From contig JADRCO010000908.1 of NCBI GenBank assembly GCA_021464525.1, positions 1 to 24,788 on the forward strand: 24,788 nucleotides of DNA, given 5' to 3'. Shown piece by piece: positions 7,492 to 16,750 of the stretch. The position numbers and the translations under genes were made by a program. The stretch is from Rhizophagus sp. LPA8_4_AMF (Eukaryota > Glomeromycota > Glomeromycetes > Glomerales > Glomeraceae). How positions within the stretch are numbered: the stretch's first letter is position 1; every line of letters begins with the position of its first letter. The notes beneath the pieces were generated by a model. The model had not been told where the DNA came from. It was given only the letters and a program-made list of their open reading frames with translations, and did not search any database.

Positions 7492-10293
7492 TTACCTTAT
7501 ATTATTATAATTAATATTATTTTCGATACACATTTCTTTAGCTTTAGGATGATTATTTAATGCAGCCCTTTTTAAATATTCAGCACCTTGATTTTTATCT
7601 TTTCTAACACCATTACCACCATTCCAATAAGCTTTTCCAATTATATACATTGCAGCAGAATTATTTCCTGAATTTGCGGCTTTTTCTAAATATTTAAGAG
7701 CTTCAAGAGAATTTGCATTAACGCCATCACCTTGCCATAAACATATTCCATATCTTAATTGAGCGGAAGGATTTCCTTTATCCGCAGTTTCTTTAAATAT
7801 TTCCACTGCGGTCTTAATTCTTAATCTTTTATCAATCTGTTGTAATTCGGGAATTTCCTTATCATGATAATAATAATAACCTAACCAATATTTTGCTTCA
7901 AGATTTGTCACTGAATGATGCTTGAAACTTTCCCACGCTAATCGTTTGTTACCATTTTTGGATTTATGTTCACGAATTGCATCTTCAACGGGAAGAATCT
8001 TAATTGTGATAACATTTTGATTTTGATTACTTGGATTGTCATCATCATCATCATCTATTATTATTGGTTCATCAAAACAACCATATTCGAAATCAAAATT
8101 AAACATAGAAGAATCATATGACATAGATTTTTGTTGATATTGTTTACTGAGGTTGTAAAAATCACGACAGATATCAGATATATTAAGACGCCACGATGGT
8201 TCATATTCCATAGCTTAAAAAATATTTTAAAAATATATATATATATTTGTTATTATCGAATGAATTTTCAATGTATAAACAAATTAATTAATTATAATAA
8301 TTACCTCTAGCTACTATAAATTTCCATTCAAGAGGTACGTCATCTGAGAATGGTAAAGAATATCTTTCACTAACACGTTTTCTGATACTAACAAGCATGT
8401 CCGCTTTATTAAGATCAGAATGAGGTTTTTTCAATTCAGCGATCTCCCATAATAATGTTCCAACGCTGTATAATTATTATTATAATTTTTTTTTCAATAT
8501 ATATATTAGTATACTGTATATCAATATATAAAAAGGGCGTCATAAAATATATTACCTGTAAATTTCACATTTAGAATCGTAAGGAACTTTCTTTTTATTT
8601 ACATGATTGTTGCGATCATCATCATTATCTAACAATAATTTCTCTGGTGCCATATATCTTATATTTTCTAGATTGTGCGTAATATTTCTCGTAATGTCGG
8701 AAAATTTTTTGCTTAAACCAAAATTGGCTATCTTAACCTTACTATCTCTATTTACTAAAATATTTGTCGATTGAATATCATGATGAAGAATCTAAAGGAA
8801 AAAATTTGTTAAAAAAAATTACAATTAATAATGTTGTTATCAATAAAAGCAATAATTTAGCTCACCTTACACTCGTGCAGATACGCAACACCACGACAAA
8901 TATCTAAAGCAAATTTAATTTTAGTATTCCAATCGATAATTTCGCTATATTTCGTATAATATTCATGTAAATTTCCATATTCCATCCATTCAGTAACCAA
9001 ATAAAATTTTGATTCTTCGTGAGCTACACCAAAAAATCTAATAATATGATCAGAATCTCTCAATTCTTTTAAAATGTTTACTTGTCTTCTAATTTCAAAT
9101 TGAGATTGATCCGGAGGAGAAGTATTATTTGAAAATTCTTTAAAACAAAACTCTTCACACCTACTATACAATGTACGTTTTTCAATTTTTTTTGTATGTA
9201 TATACGATCTTTGATATCTTGTACCATCAAGTAAAGGTTCATTTGCTTCTATTTCAGAAGAATCTTCGATCGCATGTCTAGCAGAAGTTTGAAAATTCAT
9301 ATTTTTAATGGTTAATTGATCCATCCTATTTGAAAATTCTATAAGAGCTTGCTTATCGTCAGGCACGCCATAAACATTTATCAACATATCTTTAATTTGT
9401 CTAATATCATTTCTCATCTTTGATATTTCATCCCTAGATTGTACAACAAATGAAAAATTTAAACTTCTCATATATCCATCAAATTCTGATATAAGATCAT
9501 TAAAATCTTGTTCAATATTAGAAGCAGCGAAATATTTTAGAAGCTTGTGTAATTTACTAATACGTGAGACGAACTTTCTTATCTTTTCCATACATCTAAT
9601 AAAATCTTTAAATAATCTTAAATTTTCTTCCTTAGAAAAAAATTCCGTATTTTCAGTTTTTCTAATATTTAAATCTCTTACAGCGGCCATAGCACAATTA
9701 CACCTATTTAAAAGAAACCCACATAATTCTTTATTATGTTTTGCTTTTTCATATAATGATACAACATCTTCACCTAATTTAATAAATTTATCTATAAGTG
9801 GAATAAATTCACCAAAATTTTGAGCCACACTACATACTCCTTTAAAAGTTGACCTTGTCATTAAACTCAGATTAGCAGCTGTATCAGAAGTATTTTCACG
9901 AGTTAAGTCCACTATATTATCTATACTCATCATCTTAAATCTATTTAATTCATTATCTTCTTGAGATTGGACATAATTTGGGATCAAACTAGTTTCTTGT
10001 GGATAAAAAAATAATTGTTGATTATTATTAAACATTGGATTAGGATTAAACATATTCATATTCGAATATGTTGAATGTGTCGAAATTGTCGAAAAATTCG
10101 AATATGTTGAATATGATGGCGAAGGACAAGGAGATGATGGGGACGGAGTTGAAAGAGTTTGTTGTTGATAAATATTTGGAAAATCTAAATCCATAGCTGG
10201 TTCGTCTATTCTAAGTTTAAAACGAGGAGACGTTTGATCATCATCATCTTTGCTACGCTTTTTACCTTTAAATTTATTTTTTATTTTATCCAT
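7492..10293 (-). CDS. MLKL-like 4HB - (pseudo)kinase - Sel1 repeat protein, 4 exons, 848 aa
   Basis: Four exons join in frame: 10293-8866, 8791-8556, 8465-8305 and 8213-7492. The introns of 74, 90 and 91 bp all have GT...AG ends, and the exon total is 2,547 nt, giving 848 residues. Residues 1-20 are Lys-rich and 45-80 are Ser/Pro/Tyr low complexity. Residues 157-305 form a helical domain (FGEFIPLIDKFIKLGEDV onward) matching the MLKL N-terminal type found in Glomeromycotina proteins. Residues 358-625 form a TKL-type kinase fold with the ATP lysine K385 (CFKEF) and an intact MAPE (523-526). However, the alpha-C Glu position is Gln (Q404), HRD is HHD (479-481), DFG is NFG (499-501) and no glycine loop is evident. 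Residues 700-840 carry about three Sel1 repeats. MLKL-type proteins signal or execute regulated necrosis in animals and plants; that role here is inference. Confidence 0.85.
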
Positions 10294-11130
10294 ATCGATA
10301 TTAATTCTAATATGTGTATATAATCAGTTTTAATAGATTTTAACGGGATAATTTTAAGCGAAAAAAAAAAAAAAAAAAAAATATTTTTAACAACCACGAA
10401 AAAATTCCGGACAATAAAAAAAAAAAAAAAATATCTCGGAGTTATATCTTTATATTTATTCATTTTTCAAAGGCATTGATGTGCATTATGCATTCGTCTA
10501 ATACTAAAATGGAATAACTTTCTGTGTTACTTTCTTTTTAAAAAATACAGGATTTTTCTTTCTCTAAAGTCTAGAAGAATTTTTATTTATAATAATTTTT
10601 CATAAAAAAATAATGAAATAAATTAAAAATACAAAAAATATTTTAAAATTGGAAAAAAATAAATGAAAAATTTATTAGTACGACCATTCTAAGAATTTTC
10701 CAAGAATATTCTAGTTAACATTTCTAAATAGAATGGAATAGGAATGACAGGGTGAAATGTAATAGAATAAAAAAAAAAAAAAGAATTTTTTTTAGGTTTT
10801 AAACATTTTTGATTGTTTTTTTTTCATTGTTGCATATTTTTTTTTTTTTCCTAATTGATTACGGAATAAATACATTATCTGTTATAGGATCGGCAAACAA
10901 ATAATACATAGGATACCGGTACACATGATACGAAATACGGAATTTTTTGATTAAATTTTCTCCGTAGTGTCTGTAGTGACATTTCGTGTAACACTGGGTA
11001 GACCCGTTGATGACCCGGTTCAAATTTTTTTATTGGCTAAAAAAAAAAATTTACACGAGCAAAAAAACGCCCAAAAAAAAAAAGTTTTTTAGAATTTTTA
11101 TAAAAAACTAGTTACACTGACAAACTGCCA
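10294..11130. other. Intergenic upstream of the MLKL-like gene
   Basis: This must hold the 5' region of the minus-strand MLKL-like gene. Long A runs occur at about 10361-10380 and 10417-10430. From about 10972 to 11060 a patch with GTGTAACACTG, GACCCGTTGATGACCCGG and CAAATTTTTTTATTGG resembles the interior of the MITE at 12386-12654, so it may be an older degraded relative. No gene was seen. Confidence 0.4.
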
Positions 11131-11166
11131 AGTGTCAACTGCCATGATGCAAAGTGTCAACTGCCA
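11130..11166. repeat. Two direct copies of a 15-bp word, 22 bp apart
   Basis: AAGTGTCAACTGCCA occurs at 11130-11144 and again at 11152-11166, and a partial ACTGCCA precedes them. The pair lies at the start of an 88-codon open frame (11132-11398) that has no recognisable domain and is not called here as a gene. Confidence 0.6.
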
Positions 11167-11399
11167 AGTCTTGATTATAATATCGATATTTGTACCTAAA
11201 CTAAAAAAGGAATTATCGGAAAAATGCGGAAAAGTCCTGCAAGATTTTATAAAGTTGATTTTTATCCAAAACTCATTTGTTTATACAAAATTCAAAATAA
11301 GACCGATTAATATTTTAACTTTGAATAAGATTGATTTTATTAAGAAGGACATACTGTATAATAAGAGAGAAATTAGGGAACTTTCTATTATCAACTAAT

Positions 11400-12382
11400 T
11401 ATCAAAAGTTTCAACGATTTAATGAATAATAATTTTAAACGCACAACGAATAATACATCATCACGTGAATTATAAGATCACATGAATCAAAAATTTTTTC
11501 GGTTCTTTAAAAGGATAATTTTTTTATTTTGTGTACGTGTACTCTGTTAGTTTTACTTTCAATAAAAATAAAAAATTTTAAAATGATAGCATCTAATACT
11601 TTTATTACAAAATATTTTTAAAATTTAAGATATTTAATACTTAATAACGTTTTTACGATCACAGTAATGCAACAGTGTTTTTTTCTGAAACCGAAAAATA
11701 ATTTCAAATAAGCTACTGTACATAAATGATGCTTGTTGTCCGGAGCATAGCGAAGGACTTTCTATTGTAGAGCACTTATAATTTTGAATTAACCCATGAA
11801 ATTTTTCTTCCTCCCATCCGCTGACGTCACCACCAATTACCCCTGCTTTTTCCTTTTTTGATCACTTTTGTACGAATGTACATTTTGTATTATTGATGAT
11901 CATGTGAAAATAACGCTTCGGACACCCAACGGTTCCCGTTACCTAGTTAATATTAACTCTATCTTGTCAGATTAGCTTTCCGGTATAATCCTTTAATAGT
12001 GCCTTTGATTCTTTTTTTTTCAAATGATCTTAGCAACGTTAGGAAATGTTATCTGTTCAATTAAATGTAAATGATTCGGAACTAAAGAATCCTTCTTGCT
12101 ATGCTGTCATTCTTCTTTCTATAATAGTAACGGATTCAGATTCGAATTTCTTGAAATTAATACAATTAAAATTCTAAATTTCACGTAATAAATGCATAAT
12201 CAAATAACCGTACTTAAAAAAACTTTATTTGAAATTTTTAGTCAGCGAAATAAAAAATCTGATTTGCCGATAAAATTATAAAGCCATGTTTCACTAATCG
12301 AAATCTTCACTTTGTCGAATAATTGAATGATTTAATAATTAATATGTATATATATATTCGTTACAAAAAATATGATCGATTT
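11400..12382. other. Intergenic, no gene seen
   Basis: This is AT-rich with one more complex section (about 11735-12010). That section contains the imperfect hairpin word GTCCGGAGCATAGCGAAGGAC core at 11738-11758 and a single TGACGTCA octamer at 11822-11829. No reading frame or RNA gene was recognised. A regulatory role for the octamer cannot be supported because no gene start lies near it. Confidence 0.4.
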
Positions 12383-12385
12383 TTA

Positions 12386-12654
12386 GGCCACGCAAATTTG
12401 ATTTTTCGGTTCACGTAACATTGACATTTGAAATCGACCCGGGGACCCGGGTTTTATTTTTTTGATTTTTATAATAGAAAATTTTACATGACCCCTTAAA
12501 AAATACAACAAACGTATAAAAAAAATTTCTCAATTTTTAAAAATGTCCGCCTGGCAAATTTTTTATAATAAACAATATATAAAATTTTTTTCGAAGTTTT
12601 ACAAAAACTGACCCGGCCGAGTGATGTGAACCGAAAAATCAAATTTGTGTGGCC
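12386..12654. mobile_element. 269-bp MITE, PIF/Harbinger-like
   Basis: A 29-bp terminal inverted repeat starts GGCCACGCAAATTTG at 12386-12414. Its complement at 12626-12654 differs at one position (G versus A at the seventh base). TTA flanks both ends (12383-12385 and 12655-12657), matching the TWA 3-bp target duplication known for PIF/Harbinger transposons, as does the GGCC terminus. The interior has CCCGG-rich patches and no open frame, so it is non-autonomous. The family assignment rests on terminus and target duplication only. Confidence 0.85.
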
Positions 12655-12657
12655 TTA

Positions 12658-13256
12658 TATACAATTCCTGAACTCAAAATAATATGATGTTTAATAATTT
12701 TTTCTTTCATATTTACATATAAAATAATAATAAATATTAATAAATTTCTTTTTATATGAAATTATAATAAAGTATAACGTAGTTTTCAAACAAACGAATA
12801 TGTTTATCATGATAATTCTTTATATGATATTCATTATTTCATTATTGATTTTTTATTAAAGATGGGTAATTCGTAATTTTTTTTTTTTAAAAAAACTGTG
12901 TAATAAATCGTAACGAGTATATACTGTATATATACTTCTTTCTTTTTGGTACAATTGTAAAAGCGTCTATTTTAGTTAAAATTAAACATGAAGCCAGAAT
13001 TATACACAGCCAAACAGCACCTCAGCGGCTCAGCTTTGTGTAAGGTGTTATGATACATCCCCTCAGCCTTGTATTACATCTCAAAAGTTGAGATTATTGG
13101 TTCTTGATCTATAATATGCATATCCTCCGATCTGCAGAATGCATATTATATAAAAACCCATCTAACAGCGCCAAGATTATCACATATGCGAGGCTCTTTT
13201 ATTTTTTTTTAAAAAAAAATTTAATTTCCATCGTCAAACTTTTGTTTCCACAATGA
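12658..13256. other. Intergenic with a hairpin, no gene seen
   Basis: AT-rich sequence is followed from about 12980 by a more complex stretch with CTCAGCGGCTCAGC, the small inverted repeat TCTCAAAAGTTGAGA (13079-13093) and a larger one: ATAATATGCAT at 13111-13121 with its exact complement at 13139-13149. No protein or tRNA was recognised. Confidence 0.45.
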
Positions 13257-13258
13257 TA

Positions 13259-13440
13259 CACAGTGAAATTATATATAATGAAACCATCCATTCCATTAGT
13301 AAAATTTGTCAAAAATCCGTTATATCGAGTGTAAATTAATTATAGATTATGATAATTCGTTCCAGACACCAATTCTGATATATCAAGACTTTACTTATGT
13401 TCCGTTATATCAAGGATCCGGTATATCGAATTTCACTGTG
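13259..13440. mobile_element. 182-bp MITE, Tc1/mariner (pogo-like)
   Basis: The ends are CACAGTGAAATT and its exact complement AATTTCACTGTG, with weaker inverted similarity further in (TATATAATG.. against CGATATACC..). TA dinucleotides flank both ends (13257-13258 and 13441-13442), the target duplication expected of Tc1/mariner elements. Internal TCCGTTATATC words near both ends are typical of pogo-type termini. No transposase frame is present. It sits immediately upstream of a kinase relic. Confidence 0.85.
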
Positions 13441-13470
13441 TACATCTTATTCTGATATTATTAAGACAGC

Positions 13471-13620
13471 AATTTCAGATTTTGGCCTATGTTCAGATAA
13501 ACACCATACAGCATCTTACCATTTGTCGCACAAGAGGTTTTAAATACGAGCTTTCATTTTCTGACGATGTAGGGAGATTCATTAGCAGATATTATAAGTT
13601 ATTGGGCATGAAATATTATT
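13471..13620 (+). pseudogene. TKL kinase fragment (DFG to APE segment)
   Basis: The DNA reads AISDFGLCS, then after a frame change PYSILPFVAQEVL, matching ISDFGLCRP...PYGVLPFVAPEVLL of the intact kinase at 17751-19098. Nucleotide similarity is high, with an internal loss of some 15-20 bases. APE has become AQE. After about 35 unrelated bases, a TTCATTAGCAGATATT segment matches the intact gene's TTCACTGAAGCAGCAGATATT (EAADI). Stops and frameshifts exclude function. It is an older scrap of the same kinase subfamily. Confidence 0.75.
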
Positions 13621-13855
13621 CACTATGAAAGTTAATGTTGAATCATATGCCTAAATGGGTAATCACGCAATTTAATGGTGATAGACTACAAAAAATAGCT
13701 TAATTAAAGGTGATAATTATTCACCTAAATCTGATCCCTTTTCATATAGGATCATCTGGCCCCAAGATTACAAAATATTTCTGAACGAAACACTCGTCAT
13801 GGAAAGTTATATAATGAATTTAATTTCTTTATTTTATACCATAATGCTGAAGGAT

Positions 13856-14100
13856 CTTAAAGAAGAAATTCATGTAGAAAAAGGAGCATTTTTGTTAGGA
13901 GTTTTGGATGAGATGGGTTCATTGGGAATAGATCAAGTTTATACTATTTTCTGATCTTTATGACTCTTCTGTAAGAAGAGTGATTACTGGGACTTGTATT
14001 ATTCTCCGATCCTTATGACTCTTTCGTTAGAAAAGTGATTACTAGAATTTGTATTGTATCATCAGTGTATTGTATTTCACAATCCTTGTTTCAACGAGCT
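13856..14100 (+). pseudogene. RNA-dependent RNA polymerase (RdRP) relic
   Basis: In frame from 13856 the DNA reads LKEEIHVEKGAFLLGVLDEM then GSLGIDQVYTI. This resembles the conserved kG..l.GvlDE.g.L..gqVf segment of eukaryotic RdRPs used in RNA silencing. After a frame change it continues SDLYDSSVRRVITGTCII, then AATCCTTGTTTC near 14080, which fits the RNPCFHPGD motif that follows in the family. A 55-bp segment is tandemly duplicated (from 13950 and from 14005), and stops and frameshifts are present. Only a small part of an approximately 1,000-residue protein remains, and the active-site DxDGD motif was not found. The assignment is from memory of the family pattern. Confidence 0.5.
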
Positions 14101-14244
14101 TATTTTTAAAATTACAGAAACATGTATTTATTGCCATTCACTAAAACAGACATCGGATCATAGATTATTCAAAAATCCTAATGAATATAAAATTAATGTT
14201 GGAGAATGACGCGTCATCAAGCTAAAGATTGTAAAAAGGCTCAA

Positions 14245-14310
14245 GCCTTGGATAAATTTACTAAAGCAGCAGATATTGATGGCTATCAAGTGAATAATTT
14301 ATCAAATGGT
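14245..14310 (+). pseudogene. Short TKL kinase scrap (FTKAADI segment)
   Basis: The DNA reads ALDKFTKAADIDGYQV and then stops. This matches LGKEFTEAADIYGFGM in the C-lobe of the intact kinase at 17751-19098. It is separated from the other kinase relics by unrelated sequence and cannot encode a working protein. Confidence 0.5.
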
Positions 14311-14960
14311 TGAGGAAACTTTTAGAAGATAAATAGAAAGCACAACTATCATAAATCCATGTATATTTGACCATCAAACTTTTAATAGAAATTTAACATT
14401 ATTAGTGGTAACGTTAGATATTATAATAAAAAAAAATTTGCAAATCTTAATCTATTTTTTTTTTTTACTTGAATTGACTATATGACAACTTTCACGTTCA
14501 GATTCCATATTATTTTACGAATAAATTAATTAATAAAATTTTAATTTATTGAAATTTCCGTTAAAAAAATCAAAAAAATTTTTTCCAAATAAAATTTTGT
14601 GCTCGATAAACGTGAATAAAAAAAAAAATTGTGCAATACAGTATATTGATTAAAAATTGTTATATAAAAGGAAGTAACAGAATTTTTTAATACCTGGATT
14701 TTACAATCTGTTTCAACGTTTAAAAATTTATTATGATCATGATTGATTTATTATACACGAAATATATGCAAATCGACGATTGGCGCAGACACACAATATG
14801 TAAATCACGTGCCTGAATTTTTATCACAGAATTAACAAATTTTTAAAATATTGATATAAAAATAGGAGATATAATTAATGATCACGTATCAGTTTAAATA
14901 TATTTTAGTCTTGCATAGCGGGAATGGAATCAATTTAATGATAATATATTTGAAGAATTT
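14311..14960. other. Intergenic, no gene seen
   Basis: AT-rich sequence with T and A runs (for example 14455-14468 and 14618-14630). No frame, RNA gene or repeat could be supported. Confidence 0.4.
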
Positions 14961-14967
14961 AGATTAG

Positions 14968-15066
14968 TAAGTATCGATGAATGTGCAACACCTAAATCTA
15001 CAATTTTTGACATCGGGCTTCCTTATGTAGCACTTGAAATATTAGATAGTAAACCATCATGTAATA
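14968..15066 (+). pseudogene. Possible kinase scrap (LPYVALEIL)
   Basis: A frame reading LVSIDECATPKS, IFDIGLPYVALEILDSKPS and then a stop resembles the activation-loop end of TKL kinases (LPYVAPEILxGKP), with APE changed to ALE. The downstream stretch to about 15240 contains LKELHKYNLYNKNLYPN, which is weakly like a catalytic-loop segment but would be in the wrong order. Only the first segment is reasonably convincing. Confidence 0.35.
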
Positions 15067-15334
15067 TTTAAATCTTTGAAAATATTATGATCGAATCATC
15101 ACATTTGAAAAAATATTACATAATGAACGGCTCGTATCATTAATTGTAAACCAAGAGTCGCTAAAGGAATTACATAAATATAATTTATATAATAAAAATT
15201 TATATCCAAATCGGTCAAAAATCATTTTAGGACTTTGAAATACTGGTATAAACCGAAGTTTTGTCTAGTAATTCATTCAGTTTATACGTTAATAAAATAA
15301 AAGAATAAAAGTTGAATTATAAATATTAATTAAT

Positions 15335-15785
15335 TGAAGCGATCGAAAAGCTAAAAATTGACGTACAAACGATGATATCTGCCCATTATTTTAGAAACAT
15401 AAGGTAAATTTCTACAGAAATATTTTCAGATAATTGTGAATATATTAGTATTTGATATTTGGAAAACTTGAAAGTTTTATTTAAATAAAAGAAACGATAA
15501 TAATTATATTTTAATACCTAAAATGCCATAACAGATAAAATAAATTTTTAATAAAAACAATAAATTTCGACAATGAATTAAAAAAGAGTTTATGTTACGG
15601 AGTATTGCAATATAATCCCCAAATTTATTACATCTGGCGCAGCAGTTTTATAAACCGGACGCAACTTTTTGATAAAAAAAAAAAAAATGAATAAGAAAAA
15701 CTCAACCTTTATTACAGTATTAGGAGATGGGACATAATCGTGGACTTTTCCAAGTTTGGTCGGACCGTTTTCTTACGTACTGAGA
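15335..15785 (+). repeat. Dispersed repeat, copy 1 (pair with 23755-24240)
   Basis: This shares, in the same order and orientation as 23755-24240, several blocks: ACGTAC..AA..GAT, CCATTATT..GA.ACATAA.GTAAATTT, GTTTATGTTACGGAGTA (from 15590), CAT.TGGCGCAG (from 15631), and TCCAAG..TTGG..TACGTAC near 15748-15780. Between blocks the sequences have diverged with many indels. There is no coding content, and the class of repeat is unknown. Confidence 0.6.
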
Positions 15786-16239
15786 TTAAATAATTAAACT
15801 ATTTAAGTTTGATTGTTACAACAGCAGCACTAATCGTTTATTGATAACCATAATAACGAAATGTGTGTTATTGTAATATCAAATATAAACGAAGAAATCT
15901 TTATAATTTACATTACTTGCATTTCATCGATTCTATATTATAGAACTATATTGAATTTAAATTTATATCAAATCAGGAGTGTTAAAATTTAAACAATGAT
16001 TGATGACGAATATCAAGAATGAGGAAAATACCAAGTATTGTAAGTCGACTCTGAACAAACAGATAAAACAATAATCAACAATTCTACTCTCATATACGTA
16101 TTTCGTAACTTGAGGCTCCTGGCCCTTATGAGAGATCAAGGATGGAGTCGAGCAAATCCGCGATCGGCCGCAGCAGAACGGTTATTTAAAATTTTTTTCG
16201 GTAAACCGAAATATCTTTTCTATATTTTTTTTTTCTTTA
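15786..16239. other. Intergenic, no gene seen
   Basis: AT-rich with one GC-richer patch (16105-16180: GAGGCTCCTGGCCC and CCGCGATCGGCCGCAGCAG) immediately before the mini-cassette at 16240-16475. The patch might belong to the same transcription unit, but nothing demonstrates it. Confidence 0.35.
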
Positions 16240-16475
16240 ACCCAATTTTTTTTAATATATTTACTTTTTTTCTGGTGTTATAATCTCTATAATAATATTT
16301 TTTTCCTAATTTCTTCACTTTTTAGGTTTGGATCAGTGATCGGATCGATACTGCGGTGCTACGGTAAGCACTTTTTATTTTAAATATTTTTTTTTTTCCT
16401 AATTTTTTTCGTTTTTTTTTTGTTCTTTTGCCTTTTAGATTTGGATCAGGCCAATGCTGTGATGTAATCGAAATA
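16240..16475 (+). repeat. Two tandem mini-cassettes bounded by splice-like signals
   Basis: A pyrimidine tract ending TTTTTAG precedes a 38-bp segment (16326-16363, GTTTGGATCAGTGATCGGAT...) that ends in CTACG followed by GTAAGC. A second pyrimidine tract ending CCTTTTAG then precedes ATTTGGATCAGGCCAATGCT (from 16439), a shortened relative of the first segment. The unit therefore appears as a 3'-splice-like tract plus micro-exon plus 5'-splice-like site, repeated twice about 113 bp apart. No protein was recognised and 38 bp is not a codon multiple. It may be a fragment of a repeated, spliced transcript family or a decayed transposon. Confidence 0.5.
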
Positions 16476-16709
16476 AATATATATTTTTTTATTCGAGTAA
16501 ATATATTTTATGCGATTTTTAGTTAGAATAAATAAAATATCCAGCCAAAAAAATAAAATTAATAATTTTCCTTTTTAAATATTATATAATTTATTTTCCT
16601 TTTTTACTATTAATTTTAATCAATTTTTATTTTTCATTCACATTATAATAATCTAAATTTATTTATGTAAACCTAATATACAGTACATCAGAACTTTGCA
16701 TGTTGATTT

Positions 16710-16750
16710 AAACTAATTAATCCTGTTGCAACGCAACAGGTTACAATTAG
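16710..16750. repeat. Hairpin with an 8-bp perfect core stem, extended outward
   Basis: CCTGTTGC (16722-16729), a 3-base AAC loop and GCAACAGG (16733-16740) form a perfect stem. It extends imperfectly outward as ACTAATTAAT against TTACAATTAGT. The core lies in about 43 bp (16717-16759) absent from the paralogous position in unit B. Confidence 0.75.

Noticed and set aside
7492..8211. Sel1 repeat protein as an independent gene starting at MEYEPSW
   Set aside because: MEYEPSWR is the C-lobe kinase motif. A TTTAAG acceptor lies just before it and the reading frame joins exactly to the kinase exons upstream.
9545..9823. 92-codon plus-strand frame opposite exon 1 of the MLKL-like gene
   Set aside because: Antisense shadow of a well-supported coding exon.
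10281..10463. 60-codon minus-strand open frame upstream of the MLKL-like gene
   Set aside because: Poly-Phe composition from A runs. It overlaps the true start and shows no in-frame join to it.
11132..11398. 88-codon plus-strand frame
   Set aside because: It begins within a small direct repeat, has Lys/Ile-rich chance composition and no recognisable domain. It could be a TE remnant, but nothing supports a gene.
11822..11829. TGACGTCA CRE/ATF-type site as a promoter element
   Set aside because: A single octamer with no supported gene start nearby. Chance occurrence cannot be excluded.
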